A stretch of 64,000 nt of DNA from Methylomarinum sp. Ch1-1 (GTDB lineage Bacteria > Pseudomonadota > Gammaproteobacteria > Methylococcales > Methylomonadaceae): assembly GCF_030717995.2 (NCBI RefSeq), contig NZ_CP157743.1, forward strand, positions 1,178,001 through 1,242,000, written 5' to 3'. Position numbers and translations under genes: made by a program. The notes beneath the pieces are model-generated. The model saw nothing but the letters and a program-made list of their open reading frames with translations, did no database searches and was not told the origin of the DNA. Within the stretch, counting starts at the first letter, position 1, and each line of letters begins with the position of its first letter. Of this stretch, positions 17,842 through 28,290 are shown in pieces.

Positions 17842-18723
17842 TTAGTTTTTCATGCCATCCAGGCGGCACCAGTCTTCCCGGCTGACCGGTGAGCTGATCT
17901 GCAGGCCTTGTTGTCGGTAGGCGGCGGCGACCGAGTCGGCTTGTTCATTCAGTATCCCGGATAACACCAACTGACCGCCCGGCTTTACCAGAGCGCTGAT
18001 CGGCTTGGACAGTTCGACCAAGGGTTTCGCCAGAATATTGGCCAACACCACATCGCCGGGCTGCGGCGAAAATTGTTTCGGTAGATAAGTGGAAATGCGA
18101 TCTTGGACGCCATTTTTTAGCGCATTGCTTTGCGTCGCTTCCAATGCTTGAGGATCGATGTCGATACAATAGGCGTGTTTCGTTCCCAGCAATAAGGCGG
18201 CCACGGCCAGAATGCCGGAACCGCAACCGTAATCGACGATGACTTGATCGCGAATGGCATGGCTGGCAAGCCACTCAAGACATAAGGCGGTCGTCGGATG
18301 AGTGCCGGTGCCGAACGCCAAGCCGGGATCCAGCGTCATGCAGACGCAGCCGGGTTCGTGTTGTTCCTGGCCGGTGGGACAAACCCATAGCCGTTCGCCG
18401 AATTTCATCGGCTGGTAATGTTCCATCCAGGCCCGTTCCCAGGCTTGATCCTCGATCAATTCCTCAGACCAATCCAACAACAGTTGTTCGTTGAACTGAG
18501 CGAAAATCAGGGTTTTGATCTGCTCCGCCTCGATCTCCAGCTCAAACAAGGCAATGACTTTGGTTCGATTCCAGATGCGAGTTTCACCGGGCGGAGGTTC
18601 ATAGACCGGTTGATCCTCTGCGTCCATGTAAGTCACGGAAACGGCGCCCAGGTTGCTGAAAAAATCCGACAAGTCGGGCGCTGTTTTTGGGTCGGTGATC
18701 ACCGAGAGTTGATGCCAGGCCAT
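17842..18723 (-). CDS. prmA: Ribosomal protein L11 methyltransferase
   Basis: The minus-strand frame is open further upstream, but the ATG at 18723 (MAWHQLSV) gives the family's usual 293 residues. The product trimethylates ribosomal protein L11 at several sites. The N-terminal substrate-recognition domain ends near residue 90. SAM-binding motif I is VIVDYGCGSGILAVAALLLG, and motif IV is DVVLANILAKPLVEL. It lies 58 bp after accC on the same strand, an order conserved in pseudomonads and relatives. Confidence 0.95.
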   Translation of the reverse strand: MAWHQLSVITDPKTAPDLSDFFSNLGAVSVTYMDAEDQPVYEPPPGETRIWNRTKVIALFELEIEAEQIKTLIFAQFNEQLLLDWSEELIEDQAWERAWMEHYQPMKFGERLWVCPTGQEQHEPGCVCMTLDPGLAFGTGTHPTTALCLEWLASHAIRDQVIVDYGCGSGILAVAALLLGTKHAYCIDIDPQALEATQSNALKNGVQDRISTYLPKQFSPQPGDVVLANILAKPLVELSKPISALVKPGGQLVLSGILNEQADSVAAAYRQQGLQISSPVSREDWCRLDGMKN

Positions 18724-18781
18724 AGTCTGTTCGAAATTGCTAGGCCGGGTTTCCGCGGTCACTTTCGGAAACCCGGGGGGC

Positions 18782-20128
18782 TTATTTATTGGTACCCAGT
18801 TTCTTTTCCAGGTAATGGATATTTTGACAGCCCTGAGCAAAGGCGCTGTCGGCCATAATATCCTGCTGCAATGGGATATTGGTCTTGATGCCGTCGATCA
18901 CCATTTCACTCAAGGCCGTCTTCATGCGGGCAATGGCGCTTTGCCGATCGTCCCCATGGGCAATCAGTTTGCCGATCATCGAATCATAGAAGGGCGGTAC
19001 TTTGTAGCCGTTGTAAATATGGGTTTCACAGCGGATTCCCGGTCCGCCCGGCATATGAAATTGATCGATGGTGCCCGGGCTAGGCATGAACGTTTTAGGA
19101 TCTTCGGCGTTCAGTCGACACTCGATGGCGTGGCCGGTGAAGGTGACTTGGTCTTGGCTGATCGATAACGGTTCGCCGGCGGCAATGCGCAATTGCTCTT
19201 TGACGATGTCGAAGCTGGTAATCATTTCGGTGACCGGGTGTTCAACCTGTACCCGGGTGTTCATCTCAATGAAATAGAACTCGCCTTTTTCATACAGGAA
19301 TTCGAAGGTGCCGGCGCCTAAATAACCGATGTCGACACAGGCCTTCGCGCACTGTTCGCCCATTCGGTTGCGCTCTTCTTCGGTGATGCCGGGGGCCGGC
19401 GCTTCTTCGACGACTTTTTGATGGCGTCGTTGCATCGAACAGTCGCGCTCTCCCAGGTGGATGGCGTTGCCATGGGCATCGGCCAGCACTTGAAATTCTA
19501 TGTGGCGCGGATCCTCCAGGAACTTTTCCATATAGACCGTGCCGTTACCGAACGCAGAGGATGCTTCGGCCTTGGTCATCGTGATCGCGTTGATCAGCGC
19601 CGCTTCGGTGTGTACGGTGCGCATGCCGCGACCGCCACCGCCGCCGGCAGCCTTGATGATGACCGGGTAGCCTATTTCCTGAGCCATTTTCAGATTGGTG
19701 GCGTTATCGTTGCCCAGCGGTTCGCCGTTGCCCGGGACACAAGGGATGCCGGCGGCTATCATGGCTTTCTTGGCGGCGATCTTATCGCCCATAATGCGGA
19801 TGGTTTCGGCTCTCGGACCGATGAAGGTGAAGCCGCTCTGGCTGACTTTTTCGGCAAAGTCGGCGTTTTCGGATAAAAACCCATAGCCAGGATGAATCGC
19901 CTCCGCGTCGGTGACTTCGGCGGCGCTGATGATAGCCGGGATGTTCAGGTAGCTATCCGCCGATGCGGCCGGGCCGATGCAGACGGCTTCGTCCGCTAGG
20001 CGCACATGTTTAAGGTCGCGATCGGCGACGGAATGAACGGCTACGGCTTTGACGCCCAATTCTCGGCAGGCGCGTAATATGCGTAGTGCGATCTCGCCTC
20101 GGTTGGCGATGACAATTTTATCGAACAT
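18782..20128 (-). CDS. accC: Acetyl-CoA carboxylase, biotin carboxylase subunit
   Basis: 448 residues, the usual length. It carboxylates the biotin on BCCP (AccB) with ATP and bicarbonate, the first half-reaction of fatty acid synthesis. Clear features are the N-terminal [17 protein letters not shown], the ATP-grasp Gly-rich loop [13 protein letters not shown] at about residues 159-171, and the active-site segment [14 protein letters not shown]. It follows accB by 17 bp. It is intact, unlike the accB reading frame beside it. Confidence 0.97.
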   Translation of the reverse strand: MFDKIVIANRGEIALRILRACRELGVKAVAVHSVADRDLKHVRLADEAVCIGPAASADSYLNIPAIISAAEVTDAEAIHPGYGFLSENADFAEKVSQSGFTFIGPRAETIRIMGDKIAAKKAMIAAGIPCVPGNGEPLGNDNATNLKMAQEIGYPVIIKAAGGGGGRGMRTVHTEAALINAITMTKAEASSAFGNGTVYMEKFLEDPRHIEFQVLADAHGNAIHLGERDCSMQRRHQKVVEEAPAPGITEEERNRMGEQCAKACVDIGYLGAGTFEFLYEKGEFYFIEMNTRVQVEHPVTEMITSFDIVKEQLRIAAGEPLSISQDQVTFTGHAIECRLNAEDPKTFMPSPGTIDQFHMPGGPGIRCETHIYNGYKVPPFYDSMIGKLIAHGDDRQSAIARMKTALSEMVIDGIKTNIPLQQDIMADSAFAQGCQNIHYLEKKLGTNK

Positions 20129-20145
20129 GATTCTTCACCTATAAG

Positions 20146-20597
20146 TTATTCGATGATGAATAAAGGTTGGTCATATTCGACAGGCTGCGCATTTTCAACC
20201 AGAATCTGTTTGATCGTGCCGCTTTTGTCCGCTTCAATTTGATTGAGAATTTTCATCGCTTCAATGATGCACAATGTATCGCCGACCGTGACCGACTGTC
20301 CCAGCTCGACAAAGGCTTTGGCGCCGGGTGATGCCGCGCGGTAGAAGGTGCCGACCATCGGCGATTTAACCGCATGACCGCTGATTGTTGGTTCCTCAGC
20401 CGCGGCGGCAGGAGCCGCTTCTGTGCCGGCAGGCGCGGCAGGCGCCGCGGCGACGGGGCGGCGACGGCGACTTGTGGTGGGTTGATGGATGAAAGTCGGC
20501 TGATTCTGACCGATTCTTCGCCTTCGCTAATTTCCAGTTCGGCGATGTCAGAATCCTCGATGATTTCAATCAGTTTTTTTATTTTTCTAATATCCAT
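20146..20597 (-). CDS. accB: Biotin carboxyl carrier protein, apparent one-base frameshift
   Basis: Residues 1-50 read normally from the ATG at 20597 ([20 protein letters not shown]), then the frame breaks in the Ala/Pro linker. The C-terminal biotinyl domain continues in another frame with [10 protein letters not shown] and the biotinylation site [11 protein letters not shown]. Adding one base to the C4 run (GGGG on the plus strand at 20455-20458) restores one frame, with a linker of Ala-Pro repeats and a total of 150 residues, close to the usual 150-156. Since AccB is essential and accC is intact, a homopolymer sequencing error is the likeliest reason. A recent mutation or programmed slippage is less likely. 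The gene lies between aroQ (4-bp gap) and accC (17-bp gap). Confidence 0.9.
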
Positions 20598-20601
20598 GGT
20601 G

Positions 20602-21048
20602 TTAGTTTCTCTCTGCTAATATCTGATGAGCGGCTTGTAACGCAAGTTCATAGCCGCTCGCCCCCAGTCCGCAAATAACGCCTTCGGCGATATCGGATAA
20701 ATAGGAATGTTTTCTGAATGGCTCACGCGCATGAACGTTTGATAAATGCACTTCAATAAAGGGAATTTTACTGGCCAATAGGGCATCCCGGATGGCAACG
20801 CTGGTGTGAGTGAATGCCGCCGGATTGATGATGATGAAATCGGCCTGGTTATGCAAGGCACCGTGTATATGCTCGACAATTTCATGTTCGGCATTGTTTT
20901 GGTGGAAATCGAGTCGATGGCCTAGGTCTTCGGCCATTAATTCCAGTGAGTTCTGGATATCTTCGAGTGTTTTTGTTCCATAATGTCCTGGTTCGCGGAC
21001 GCCTAACAGGTTTAGGTTCGGGCCGTTTAGAATAATTATTGTTGCCAT
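20602..21048 (-). CDS. aroQ: 3-dehydroquinate dehydratase, type II
   Basis: 148 residues, typical of the dodecameric type II enzyme, which dehydrates 3-dehydroquinate in the shikimate pathway. The N-terminus [21 protein letters not shown] (residues 4-24) holds the catalytic Tyr; the active-site His is in [16 protein letters not shown], and the substrate loop [18 protein letters not shown] is intact. It is the first gene of aroQ-accB-accC-prmA, an order common in Gammaproteobacteria. Confidence 0.96.
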   Translation of the reverse strand: MATIIILNGPNLNLLGVREPGHYGTKTLEDIQNSLELMAEDLGHRLDFHQNNAEHEIVEHIHGALHNQADFIIINPAAFTHTSVAIRDALLASKIPFIEVHLSNVHAREPFRKHSYLSDIAEGVICGLGASGYELALQAAHQILAERN

Positions 21049-21404
21049 TAGGTTGTTGAATCGAAAATACTCAAGGTCGATAATTTTGCCTAATTTGCGA
21101 GGTTTTGTCCAGATATATGTGGTTTCATGTCAGATAGCGGCAGAAACTTCAATTTTATGTCGCTTTAATCGGAATTTAATGGTTTTTTAACGCAGCGGCC
21201 GAATTGCTGGCCAGCGCGATAAAACCGAGTGCATCGGGAGGCGAGAGGTCTGTTAGGCAAACGAAGGATCAAGCCATCTCCGGGCCTTTCGGCGGTCGCT
21301 CGGCGACGAAGCGGTTTGCCGCTTGCTTACACAATGAATGACTTGGGGTCCACCGATGCAATATATGGCTCATTTATCCCGAACTGAGGTGAATTAGCGT
21401 TTCC
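21049..21404. other. Intergenic region upstream of aroQ-accB-accC
   Basis: The 356 bp between the sdaA stop and the aroQ start hold no credible gene. The part next to aroQ (21060-21200) is AT-rich and is where the operon promoter would be expected; I cannot single out a confident -35/-10 pair. The rest shows no repeat matching the other families. Confidence 0.5.
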
Positions 21405-22772
<1,368 letters not shown>

Positions 22773-22847
22773 TAAGATCACCTTGTTGTCTATTGCAAAT
22801 CATTGAACTATCGACCCTGAACTTTGTTTCAAGGTTCAGCGGGGGCG

Positions 22848-23366
22848 CTACAGCAAGGGCTTTAAGATCTGAAGCAGCTTGGTCCGGTCTAATTCACCTG
22901 GATGTCTATGGATGATTTGGCCTTGTTGATTGACGATGACGGTGTAAGGGACGGCGCCGATGATGTTGCCCAGCTGCTGCGACAAGCTAATACCGGCATC
23001 ACCGCCGATCAGTATCGGGTAATTGATCGTATGGCTGTTGAGAAATTCCGCGACCGGTTCTTTTTCCTCGATGGCGACGCCGATAAACTGGACGTCTCGA
23101 ACACCTAGCTGTTCCTGCAGTTTAATGAATTCGGGAATTTCTTTCAAACAAGGGGGGCACCACGTGGCCCAGAAGTTGACGATCAGAATCTTGCCCCGCC
23201 ATTCCTCGATGTTGCGCACCGTCCCGGATATGTCGGGCAGGCTGAAATCTAAACCGTTCTCGGTCTGTGTCGAAGGGCCGGCGGAAACAGCCGTTATGTT
23301 TTGTACCGCGACGCCGCCCGCTAAGGCGAACAGGGCGACGATGGCGATGATCAGGTTTTGTTTCAT
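22848..23366 (-). CDS. TlpA-type periplasmic thioredoxin-like protein
   Basis: 172 residues with an N-terminal signal peptide or anchor (residues 1-28). The thioredoxin-fold domain carries the active site WCPPC at Cys70/Cys73, and the cis-Pro loop is GAVPYTVIVN. Such proteins reduce disulfides in the periplasm, for example during cytochrome c maturation, and take electrons from DsbD. The ATG at 23366 overlaps the dsbD stop (ATGA), so the two are translationally coupled. That makes DsbD its likely electron donor. Confidence 0.9.
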   Translation of the reverse strand: MKQNLIIAIVALFALAGGVAVQNITAVSAGPSTQTENGLDFSLPDISGTVRNIEEWRGKILIVNFWATWCPPCLKEIPEFIKLQEQLGVRDVQFIGVAIEEKEPVAEFLNSHTINYPILIGGDAGISLSQQLGNIIGAVPYTVIVNQQGQIIHRHPGELDRTKLLQILKPLL

Positions 23367-25567
23367 AGCTTGCTTAATGTCTGACTGAAGGTTGCGGCGT
23401 CCTGATAGCCGATGACCCTGGCGTGGATGATTTCACGCTGGTCGCTATCGAAAAATATAATGCCCGGCGGACCGATCAGATTGAATTGTTTTAAGAGAGC
23501 CTGGTCGGCCTCATCGTTTGCCGTGACATCGGCCTGCAGCAGCATGAAATCGGCCAATTGTCGTTTGATGGCCGGGTCGCTGAAGGTATAGGCCTCCATT
23601 TCCTTGCAGGAAATGCACCAATCGGCATAAAAATCTAGCATCACCATCTGGTGCTGGGCGTCGGCTAGGCGCAGCTGCCGATGCAGATCCTCGGTGGTTT
23701 TGATGCGTTGGAAGGGTAGGCTTTCCTGCTCCGGCGCTGCGCTATGACTGGCCAGACCGCGCAAAGGCTGTAGTGGGTTGTCGTTGCCGGCGCTGACGCC
23801 GATCAGCAGCAACACCCCGTAGACCAGCATGATCAGGCCGAGGCCTTTCCATAGCCGGCGCCAGTTCGAGGCTTCCTGCGGCAGCGGATCGATGGCGTTC
23901 AGATAGATGGCCGGGATGATCAGCAACATCGACCATAACACCATCGTCACCGAACCCGGCAGTATACGGTCCAACATCCAGACGGCGACCGCCAACATGA
24001 TCACGCCAAACACCGCTTTGGTGGAATTGAGCCAGTGTCCGGCTCTAGGCAACAGCCTGCCGGCGGAGGCGCCGAGCAATAGTAATGGCGCTCCCATGCC
24101 CAGGCCCATCACGAACAAGGCCGAGCCACCCAGCAGCGCATCGCCGGTCTGGCCGATATAAACCAGCGCCGCGGCCAGCGGCGCAGCTACGCAAGGGCCG
24201 ACGATCAGCGACGATAGGGCTCCCATGATGAAGGCGCCGGCATAAGAGCCGTCTCGGTGCTTATCGCTGGATTGATGCAGACGGCTCTGTATCGACTTCG
24301 GCATTTCCAGGTTATAGAAGCCGAACATCGACAGCGACAATAAGATGAATATGCCGCTGAACAGCGCGATGACCCAGGGCTCCTGGAAGATGGCCTGGAG
24401 ATTGCTGCCGAACAGTGCGGCGAGGATGCCGAATGCGGTATAAGTCAATGCCGAGGCCAGCACATAACTGAGCGATAGCAGGAAGGCCTTGCGCTGGGTC
24501 ATTTCCTTGCCATGGCCGACGATGATGCCGGAGAGTATCGGAATCATCGGGAAAACGCAGGGAGTGAATGCCAACAGCAGACCAAAACCGAAGAAACTGA
24601 TTAGGGTCAGCGGCAAGGTGTCTTGTTGCAGAGAGTTGACGATCTGATCCTGTTCCGAAAGAGCCGGTGCGGTGGAGTCGGTCAGTGTCTGTGCGGCCGG
24701 TAAGGCTAAATCGATGCTCGATTGCATCGGCGGATAACAGACCCCGCGCTCAGCGCAACCTTGATAGTTGGCGGTCAAGCGCAGGGTTTGCGCTGCTTTA
24801 TCCAGGCGTTGCAGCGGGATATCAAAGCTCAGTTCGCGGTGGAAAATTTCCACCTGGCCGAATTCTGCGTCGCGATAGGGTTCGCCGCGGGGTATCTGAA
24901 ACCGACCCAGGCGGGTGTTAGGATTCTCTTGTAGGTGTAATTGGATCTTGTCGCGGTACAGATAGTAACCCTCGGCGATGATCCAGTTGACATGCAGGGT
25001 GTGAGCATCCTTGACGCTGGCGTAAAAGCGAAAGGCTTGTTCAGCCGGCAGCAATTCGTCTTCGAACAGATTCAAGGCCATGCCCTTGACGCCTTTCAGT
25101 AGCTGTCCGATGGCATCGTCGGCCGGGTTTTGTCGTCTAGGCAGGTCGATTTCCAAGACGGTCTTCTGCGGTGGATAGCAGACGCCGATATCGGCGCAGC
25201 CTTGATATTTGACTAGCAGCCGTAACTGGGTTTGTTGTTGAACGCCGGTGAGCGGCAGAATGACTTTGAGGTGGTCGCGGTAAATTTCGACATCGCCAAA
25301 AAACTCATCATGCTTGATTTTGCCGCCCGGCAGTTCGGCGGTTTCGGCCGCGATGCCGTCGCTTTGCGAGGCGAAAGCCAATTTGTTGCGATATAGATAA
25401 TAGCCCTCGTGTATTTCCCAGTTCAGTTCGATTCGGTTTTTGGACAAGGCCTGGGCTGACAACTTGAAGGCCTGTTCCGGGGGGAGTAATTCTTCAGCGG
25501 TGATGGCGGCAAGTTGTTGACTGAAAAAAGTCAATAAAAACGCAACAATTAAGAAGCAACGAGACAT
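23363..25567 (-). CDS. dsbD: Protein-disulfide reductase DsbD with two N-terminal domains
   Basis: 734 residues from the ATG at 25567 (MSRCFLIVAF), much longer than E. coli DsbD (565). It passes electrons from cytosolic thioredoxin to periplasmic thiol proteins. After a signal peptide there are two similar nDsbD-alpha domains in tandem, each with the repeat EGYYLYR(N/D)K and a Cys pair (GCADIGVCYPP near residue 125; GCAERGVCYPP near residue 265). Next come eight or so membrane helices with the Cys in FTPCVFPMIPIL and VGPCVAAPLAA. A C-terminal thioredoxin domain follows, with WCISCKEME. The duplication of the N-terminal domain is the oddity. It lies between cutA and tlpA, overlapping both. Confidence 0.94.
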   Translation of the reverse strand: MSRCFLIVAFLLTFFSQQLAAITAEELLPPEQAFKLSAQALSKNRIELNWEIHEGYYLYRNKLAFASQSDGIAAETAELPGGKIKHDEFFGDVEIYRDHLKVILPLTGVQQQTQLRLLVKYQGCADIGVCYPPQKTVLEIDLPRRQNPADDAIGQLLKGVKGMALNLFEDELLPAEQAFRFYASVKDAHTLHVNWIIAEGYYLYRDKIQLHLQENPNTRLGRFQIPRGEPYRDAEFGQVEIFHRELSFDIPLQRLDKAAQTLRLTANYQGCAERGVCYPPMQSSIDLALPAAQTLTDSTAPALSEQDQIVNSLQQDTLPLTLISFFGFGLLLAFTPCVFPMIPILSGIIVGHGKEMTQRKAFLLSLSYVLASALTYTAFGILAALFGSNLQAIFQEPWVIALFSGIFILLSLSMFGFYNLEMPKSIQSRLHQSSDKHRDGSYAGAFIMGALSSLIVGPCVAAPLAAALVYIGQTGDALLGGSALFVMGLGMGAPLLLLGASAGRLLPRAGHWLNSTKAVFGVIMLAVAVWMLDRILPGSVTMVLWSMLLIIPAIYLNAIDPLPQEASNWRRLWKGLGLIMLVYGVLLLIGVSAGNDNPLQPLRGLASHSAAPEQESLPFQRIKTTEDLHRQLRLADAQHQMVMLDFYADWCISCKEMEAYTFSDPAIKRQLADFMLLQADVTANDEADQALLKQFNLIGPPGIIFFDSDQREIIHARVIGYQDAATFSQTLSKL

Positions 25568-25866
25568 GAGTCTATCCATTTCAAATAGTCGGGGAGGCCA
25601 CGGTCGATTGAGACTGCGATGATCTCCGGAAGTTCATAGGGGTGCAGAGCCTTGATTTGACGCTCCAGTTCCGGGTATTGCCCGCTATGTGATTTGATCA
25701 GCAACAGCTGTTCCTGTTCGGTTTCGACCTTTCCTTGCCAAAGATAGACCGAGGTTACCGATGGCAGGATGTTGATGCAGGCCGCTAGCTGCGCTTCTAT
25801 CAGATGACTGGCGATTTTTTTCGCCGTGCATTGGTCTGGACAGGAGCAAAGAATAATTTGGTGCAT
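25549..25866 (-). CDS. cutA: Divalent-cation tolerance protein CutA
   Basis: 105 residues, the usual size of this small trimeric PII-like protein linked to copper tolerance; its exact activity is unsettled. Family motifs are CPDQCTAKKIASHLIEAQLA (residues 9-28), AACINILPSVTSVYLWQGKV and HPYELPEIIAV near the C-terminus. The 3' end overlaps the dsbD start by about 19 bases, and cutA-dsbD is a conserved pair. Confidence 0.95.
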   Translation of the reverse strand: MHQIILCSCPDQCTAKKIASHLIEAQLAACINILPSVTSVYLWQGKVETEQEQLLLIKSHSGQYPELERQIKALHPYELPEIIAVSIDRGLPDYLKWIDSCLVAS

Positions 25867-25995
25867 GGTTCAATGTTACATTGTTTGTCATATTATCCTG
25901 GAAATTCGGGCCGGATGCCCATACTATTGAACTAATGTCGTCGGAAATTAGCATGACTAGTCTGACGTTAATTCAATTTTTATCGAGTATACTAA

Positions 25996-26439
25996 ATGAA
26001 GATCGTGCAAATCATTTTCTTGTTTTTCCTGATTGTACCGTTTGTGGAAATTTATCTGTTGCTGCAAATCGGCGGGGTGATCGGGGTGTTTCCGACCGTG
26101 TTCATGGTCGTGTTTACCGCGGTGCTGGGCGCCTGGTTATTGCGTAAGCAAGGCTTGGCGACTTGGCAGCGCTTTCAGGCCAACCTGAATCAGGGAGCGA
26201 TTCCGGCCTATGAAATGATCGAAGGACCGATGCTGCTGGTCGGCGGGGCGCTACTGCTGACCCCCGGTTTTTTTACCGATGTGCTGGGCTTTGCCTGTTT
26301 AGTGCCAAAGCTACGCAGAAAAATAGCTCGATATGTGATCGAAAACCACCTGATCGTCGCGCACGGCGGTTCGCCTTTCCAGCGCCGTGACAGGGCGGCG
26401 CCAGACGTCATCGAAGGCGAATATAAGAAAGAAGATTGA
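25996..26439 (+). CDS. fxsA: FxsA cytoplasmic membrane protein
   Basis: 147 residues. FxsA is an inner-membrane protein whose overproduction in E. coli relieves exclusion of phage T7 by the F plasmid; its normal job is unknown. Membrane segments are at about 4-24 (IIFLFFLIVPFVEIYLLLQIG), 27-47 and 75-95 (LLVGGALLLTPGFFTDVLG). The GGALLLTPGFFTD motif is diagnostic. A charged cytosolic tail follows. In many relatives fxsA precedes groES-groEL; here DUF3422 follows on the other strand, 2 bp away tail to tail. Confidence 0.93.
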   Translation: MKIVQIIFLFFLIVPFVEIYLLLQIGGVIGVFPTVFMVVFTAVLGAWLLRKQGLATWQRFQANLNQGAIPAYEMIEGPMLLVGGALLLTPGFFTDVLGFACLVPKLRRKIARYVIENHLIVAHGGSPFQRRDRAAPDVIEGEYKKED

Positions 26440-26441
26440 GT

Positions 26442-27740
26442 TCAATCCTCGTCTATTTTTTGAATCAATTTATGTATGCGGCGCACGCCGATGGCGACGA
26501 CCGTCAGCACAAATGGGATCGAAATGCCGATGACCAACGGCGGATTAACATCCCAATCGGCCGATTTCATCGCCTGCGCGATCGAACCGATCAGGCTGAC
26601 CGCGTAACTGGTGATTGCGAAAATAGACACGCCTTCCACGGTTCCTTGCAGGCGCACCTGCATTTTGGCGTGGGTGCTCACCGATTTCAATAAGTCCTGG
26701 TTTTGACGTTCGATCGAAATGTCGACGCGGGTGCGTAACAGTTCGCCGGCGTTACTGATGCGTTCGGACAGCAAATTAAAGCGTTTAGCGGTGGATTGGC
26801 AGGTGTTGATCGCCGGCTCCAGGCGTCTGCCCATGAATTCGCTGAACGTCTGCAAGCCCTGGATGCGTTTTTCGCGTAAATCCTCGATACGCTGGTTGAC
26901 CAGGTTATAATAGGCGCTGGCGGCGCCAAAACGGTAATGGTTGCAGGAAATATGATTTTCCACCTCGGCGGCCAGCGTGGTCAGTTCGTCGAGCAATTTG
27001 CCGTCGTCGCAACCGGCTTCCGCCATCGCCGCGGTAATGGCGATCAGCTGGTGGTCGGCCTTGATCAAGACAGGCGTCAGTTTGCGGGCGATCGGGAAAG
27101 CCAGCAGGGCCATGACCCGATAGACTTCGATTTCAAACAGGCGTTGCAGCAGGCGGCCGGCCTGGGCGTTTTTCAGATGATCATCGACGATCAGAAAACG
27201 GCTGAAACCGTCGATATGTATCCTGAAGTCGGTATAGGCTTGGGCGGCGCCGCCGCTGACCTTGGCGCCAATCAGCGCATTACCGGCGAAAAAATGCGCC
27301 ATCGCTTCAATGTCGTCGGTCGTTTCAGAGGCAGGAATAATGGCGGCGTGCGCCGCGACGATCACTTTGCCCACCAGCTGCGCCATCCAGTCCACCGGAA
27401 CGCTTTTCAGCGCCGGCTCCTTGAAGGGGTCTGACTGCTGCTGCTTATGCACATAGAAGGTGTAGGTGGTAAATTCGCCGTGCTGTTCCCAGCGCAACTG
27501 AAAATTATCGTAACGGGCGCTGAAATGGTTGGCGTCCTGTTTGGGAGGCGTGACGCCGAAACGTTCGCATAGCTCAATCAGATGAATGCGGTCTTGTTTT
27601 TTCTCGTCACTGCTCTGCATCAAGGTGAGATGGGAGGCGCTTACCGGGAGATCCAGGATCACCGAGGAGCGAGCATGAACCTCATTGTGTAACTTGAATC
27701 GTTGCGGATGATTGTCTGGCAGGGGGAAGAGCGTGGTCAC
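26442..27740 (-). CDS. DUF3422 family membrane-anchored protein
   Basis: 432 residues that fit the DUF3422 family: the N-terminal motif HPQRFKLHNEVHARSS at about residues 10-25, a long helical middle with coiled-coil character, and two transmembrane helices near the C-terminus (VEGVSIFAITSYAVSLIGSI at about 370-390 and PLVIGISIPFVLTVVAIGVR at about 402-421). The function of the family is not known. It is found alone or beside varied genes, so its context gives no lead. It ends 2 bp from the fxsA stop. Confidence 0.88.
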   Translation of the reverse strand: MTTLFPLPDNHPQRFKLHNEVHARSSVILDLPVSASHLTLMQSSDEKKQDRIHLIELCERFGVTPPKQDANHFSARYDNFQLRWEQHGEFTTYTFYVHKQQQSDPFKEPALKSVPVDWMAQLVGKVIVAAHAAIIPASETTDDIEAMAHFFAGNALIGAKVSGGAAQAYTDFRIHIDGFSRFLIVDDHLKNAQAGRLLQRLFEIEVYRVMALLAFPIARKLTPVLIKADHQLIAITAAMAEAGCDDGKLLDELTTLAAEVENHISCNHYRFGAASAYYNLVNQRIEDLREKRIQGLQTFSEFMGRRLEPAINTCQSTAKRFNLLSERISNAGELLRTRVDISIERQNQDLLKSVSTHAKMQVRLQGTVEGVSIFAITSYAVSLIGSIAQAMKSADWDVNPPLVIGISIPFVLTVVAIGVRRIHKLIQKIDED

Positions 27741-27948
27741 AAGTGGTAATGGCGCTGGGTTATTTTACAGGTGCTGTTTCTGACGACTTGCTCGAAAACA
27801 AGCGCTAGCCGACTAGGGGCCGTTTCGAAACAGCGGAGCGATTAAAATCCGGCTAGACCGGCATCGTTTTGCTCGTCATAATAGGCGGTTGTGCTGAGCC
27901 CATGCCTGAACTTTTATGCTTCGACATGGACTCAGAGATGTTCGCTGA

Positions 27949-28185
27949 TTAATTCTCGGCGCCTTTTTCATGTTCCTCGAGGGAGTTTCTTTCCAGGCCT
28001 GAATAAGCCGGGCACCAGCCGGAATAACCGGTTGCGACCAGGACGACGCCCAGAAGCAGCAATATTATGCTAGCGGTGAAAAGAGAAATCAGCAGTAGGG
28101 CCGCTCCGGCCGCCAGGCGAATTTTTTTTTCTTTTTCACCGACGTTATGTTCAAATTTAATCATACGTTTTACATCAAAGCTCAT
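27949..28185 (-). CDS. Small DUF2892 membrane protein
   Basis: 78 residues from the ATG at 28185. The sequence has an N-terminal polar part, GEKEKKIRLAAGAALLLISL, and a second hydrophobic helix, IILLLLGVVLVATGYSGWCP, which together form a helical hairpin. The pattern NVGxxEKxIRLxxG ... TGxxGxCPxY is that of DUF2892 (YgaP C-terminal-like) inner-membrane proteins. Family members often occur with rhodanese domains; here it stands alone. A GAGGG stretch 12 bases upstream could serve as ribosome binding site. Confidence 0.85.
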   Translation of the reverse strand: MSFDVKRMIKFEHNVGEKEKKIRLAAGAALLLISLFTASIILLLLGVVLVATGYSGWCPAYSGLERNSLEEHEKGAEN

Positions 28186-28290
28186 CTTCAAACCCTCGTT
28201 ATGTCGTTATTATTATGCCGTCCTGATTAAAGGCATTTTACCGTAAACAGCAAATATACACAGCTCCTAGAAATGTGCAAGTTATAAAAG

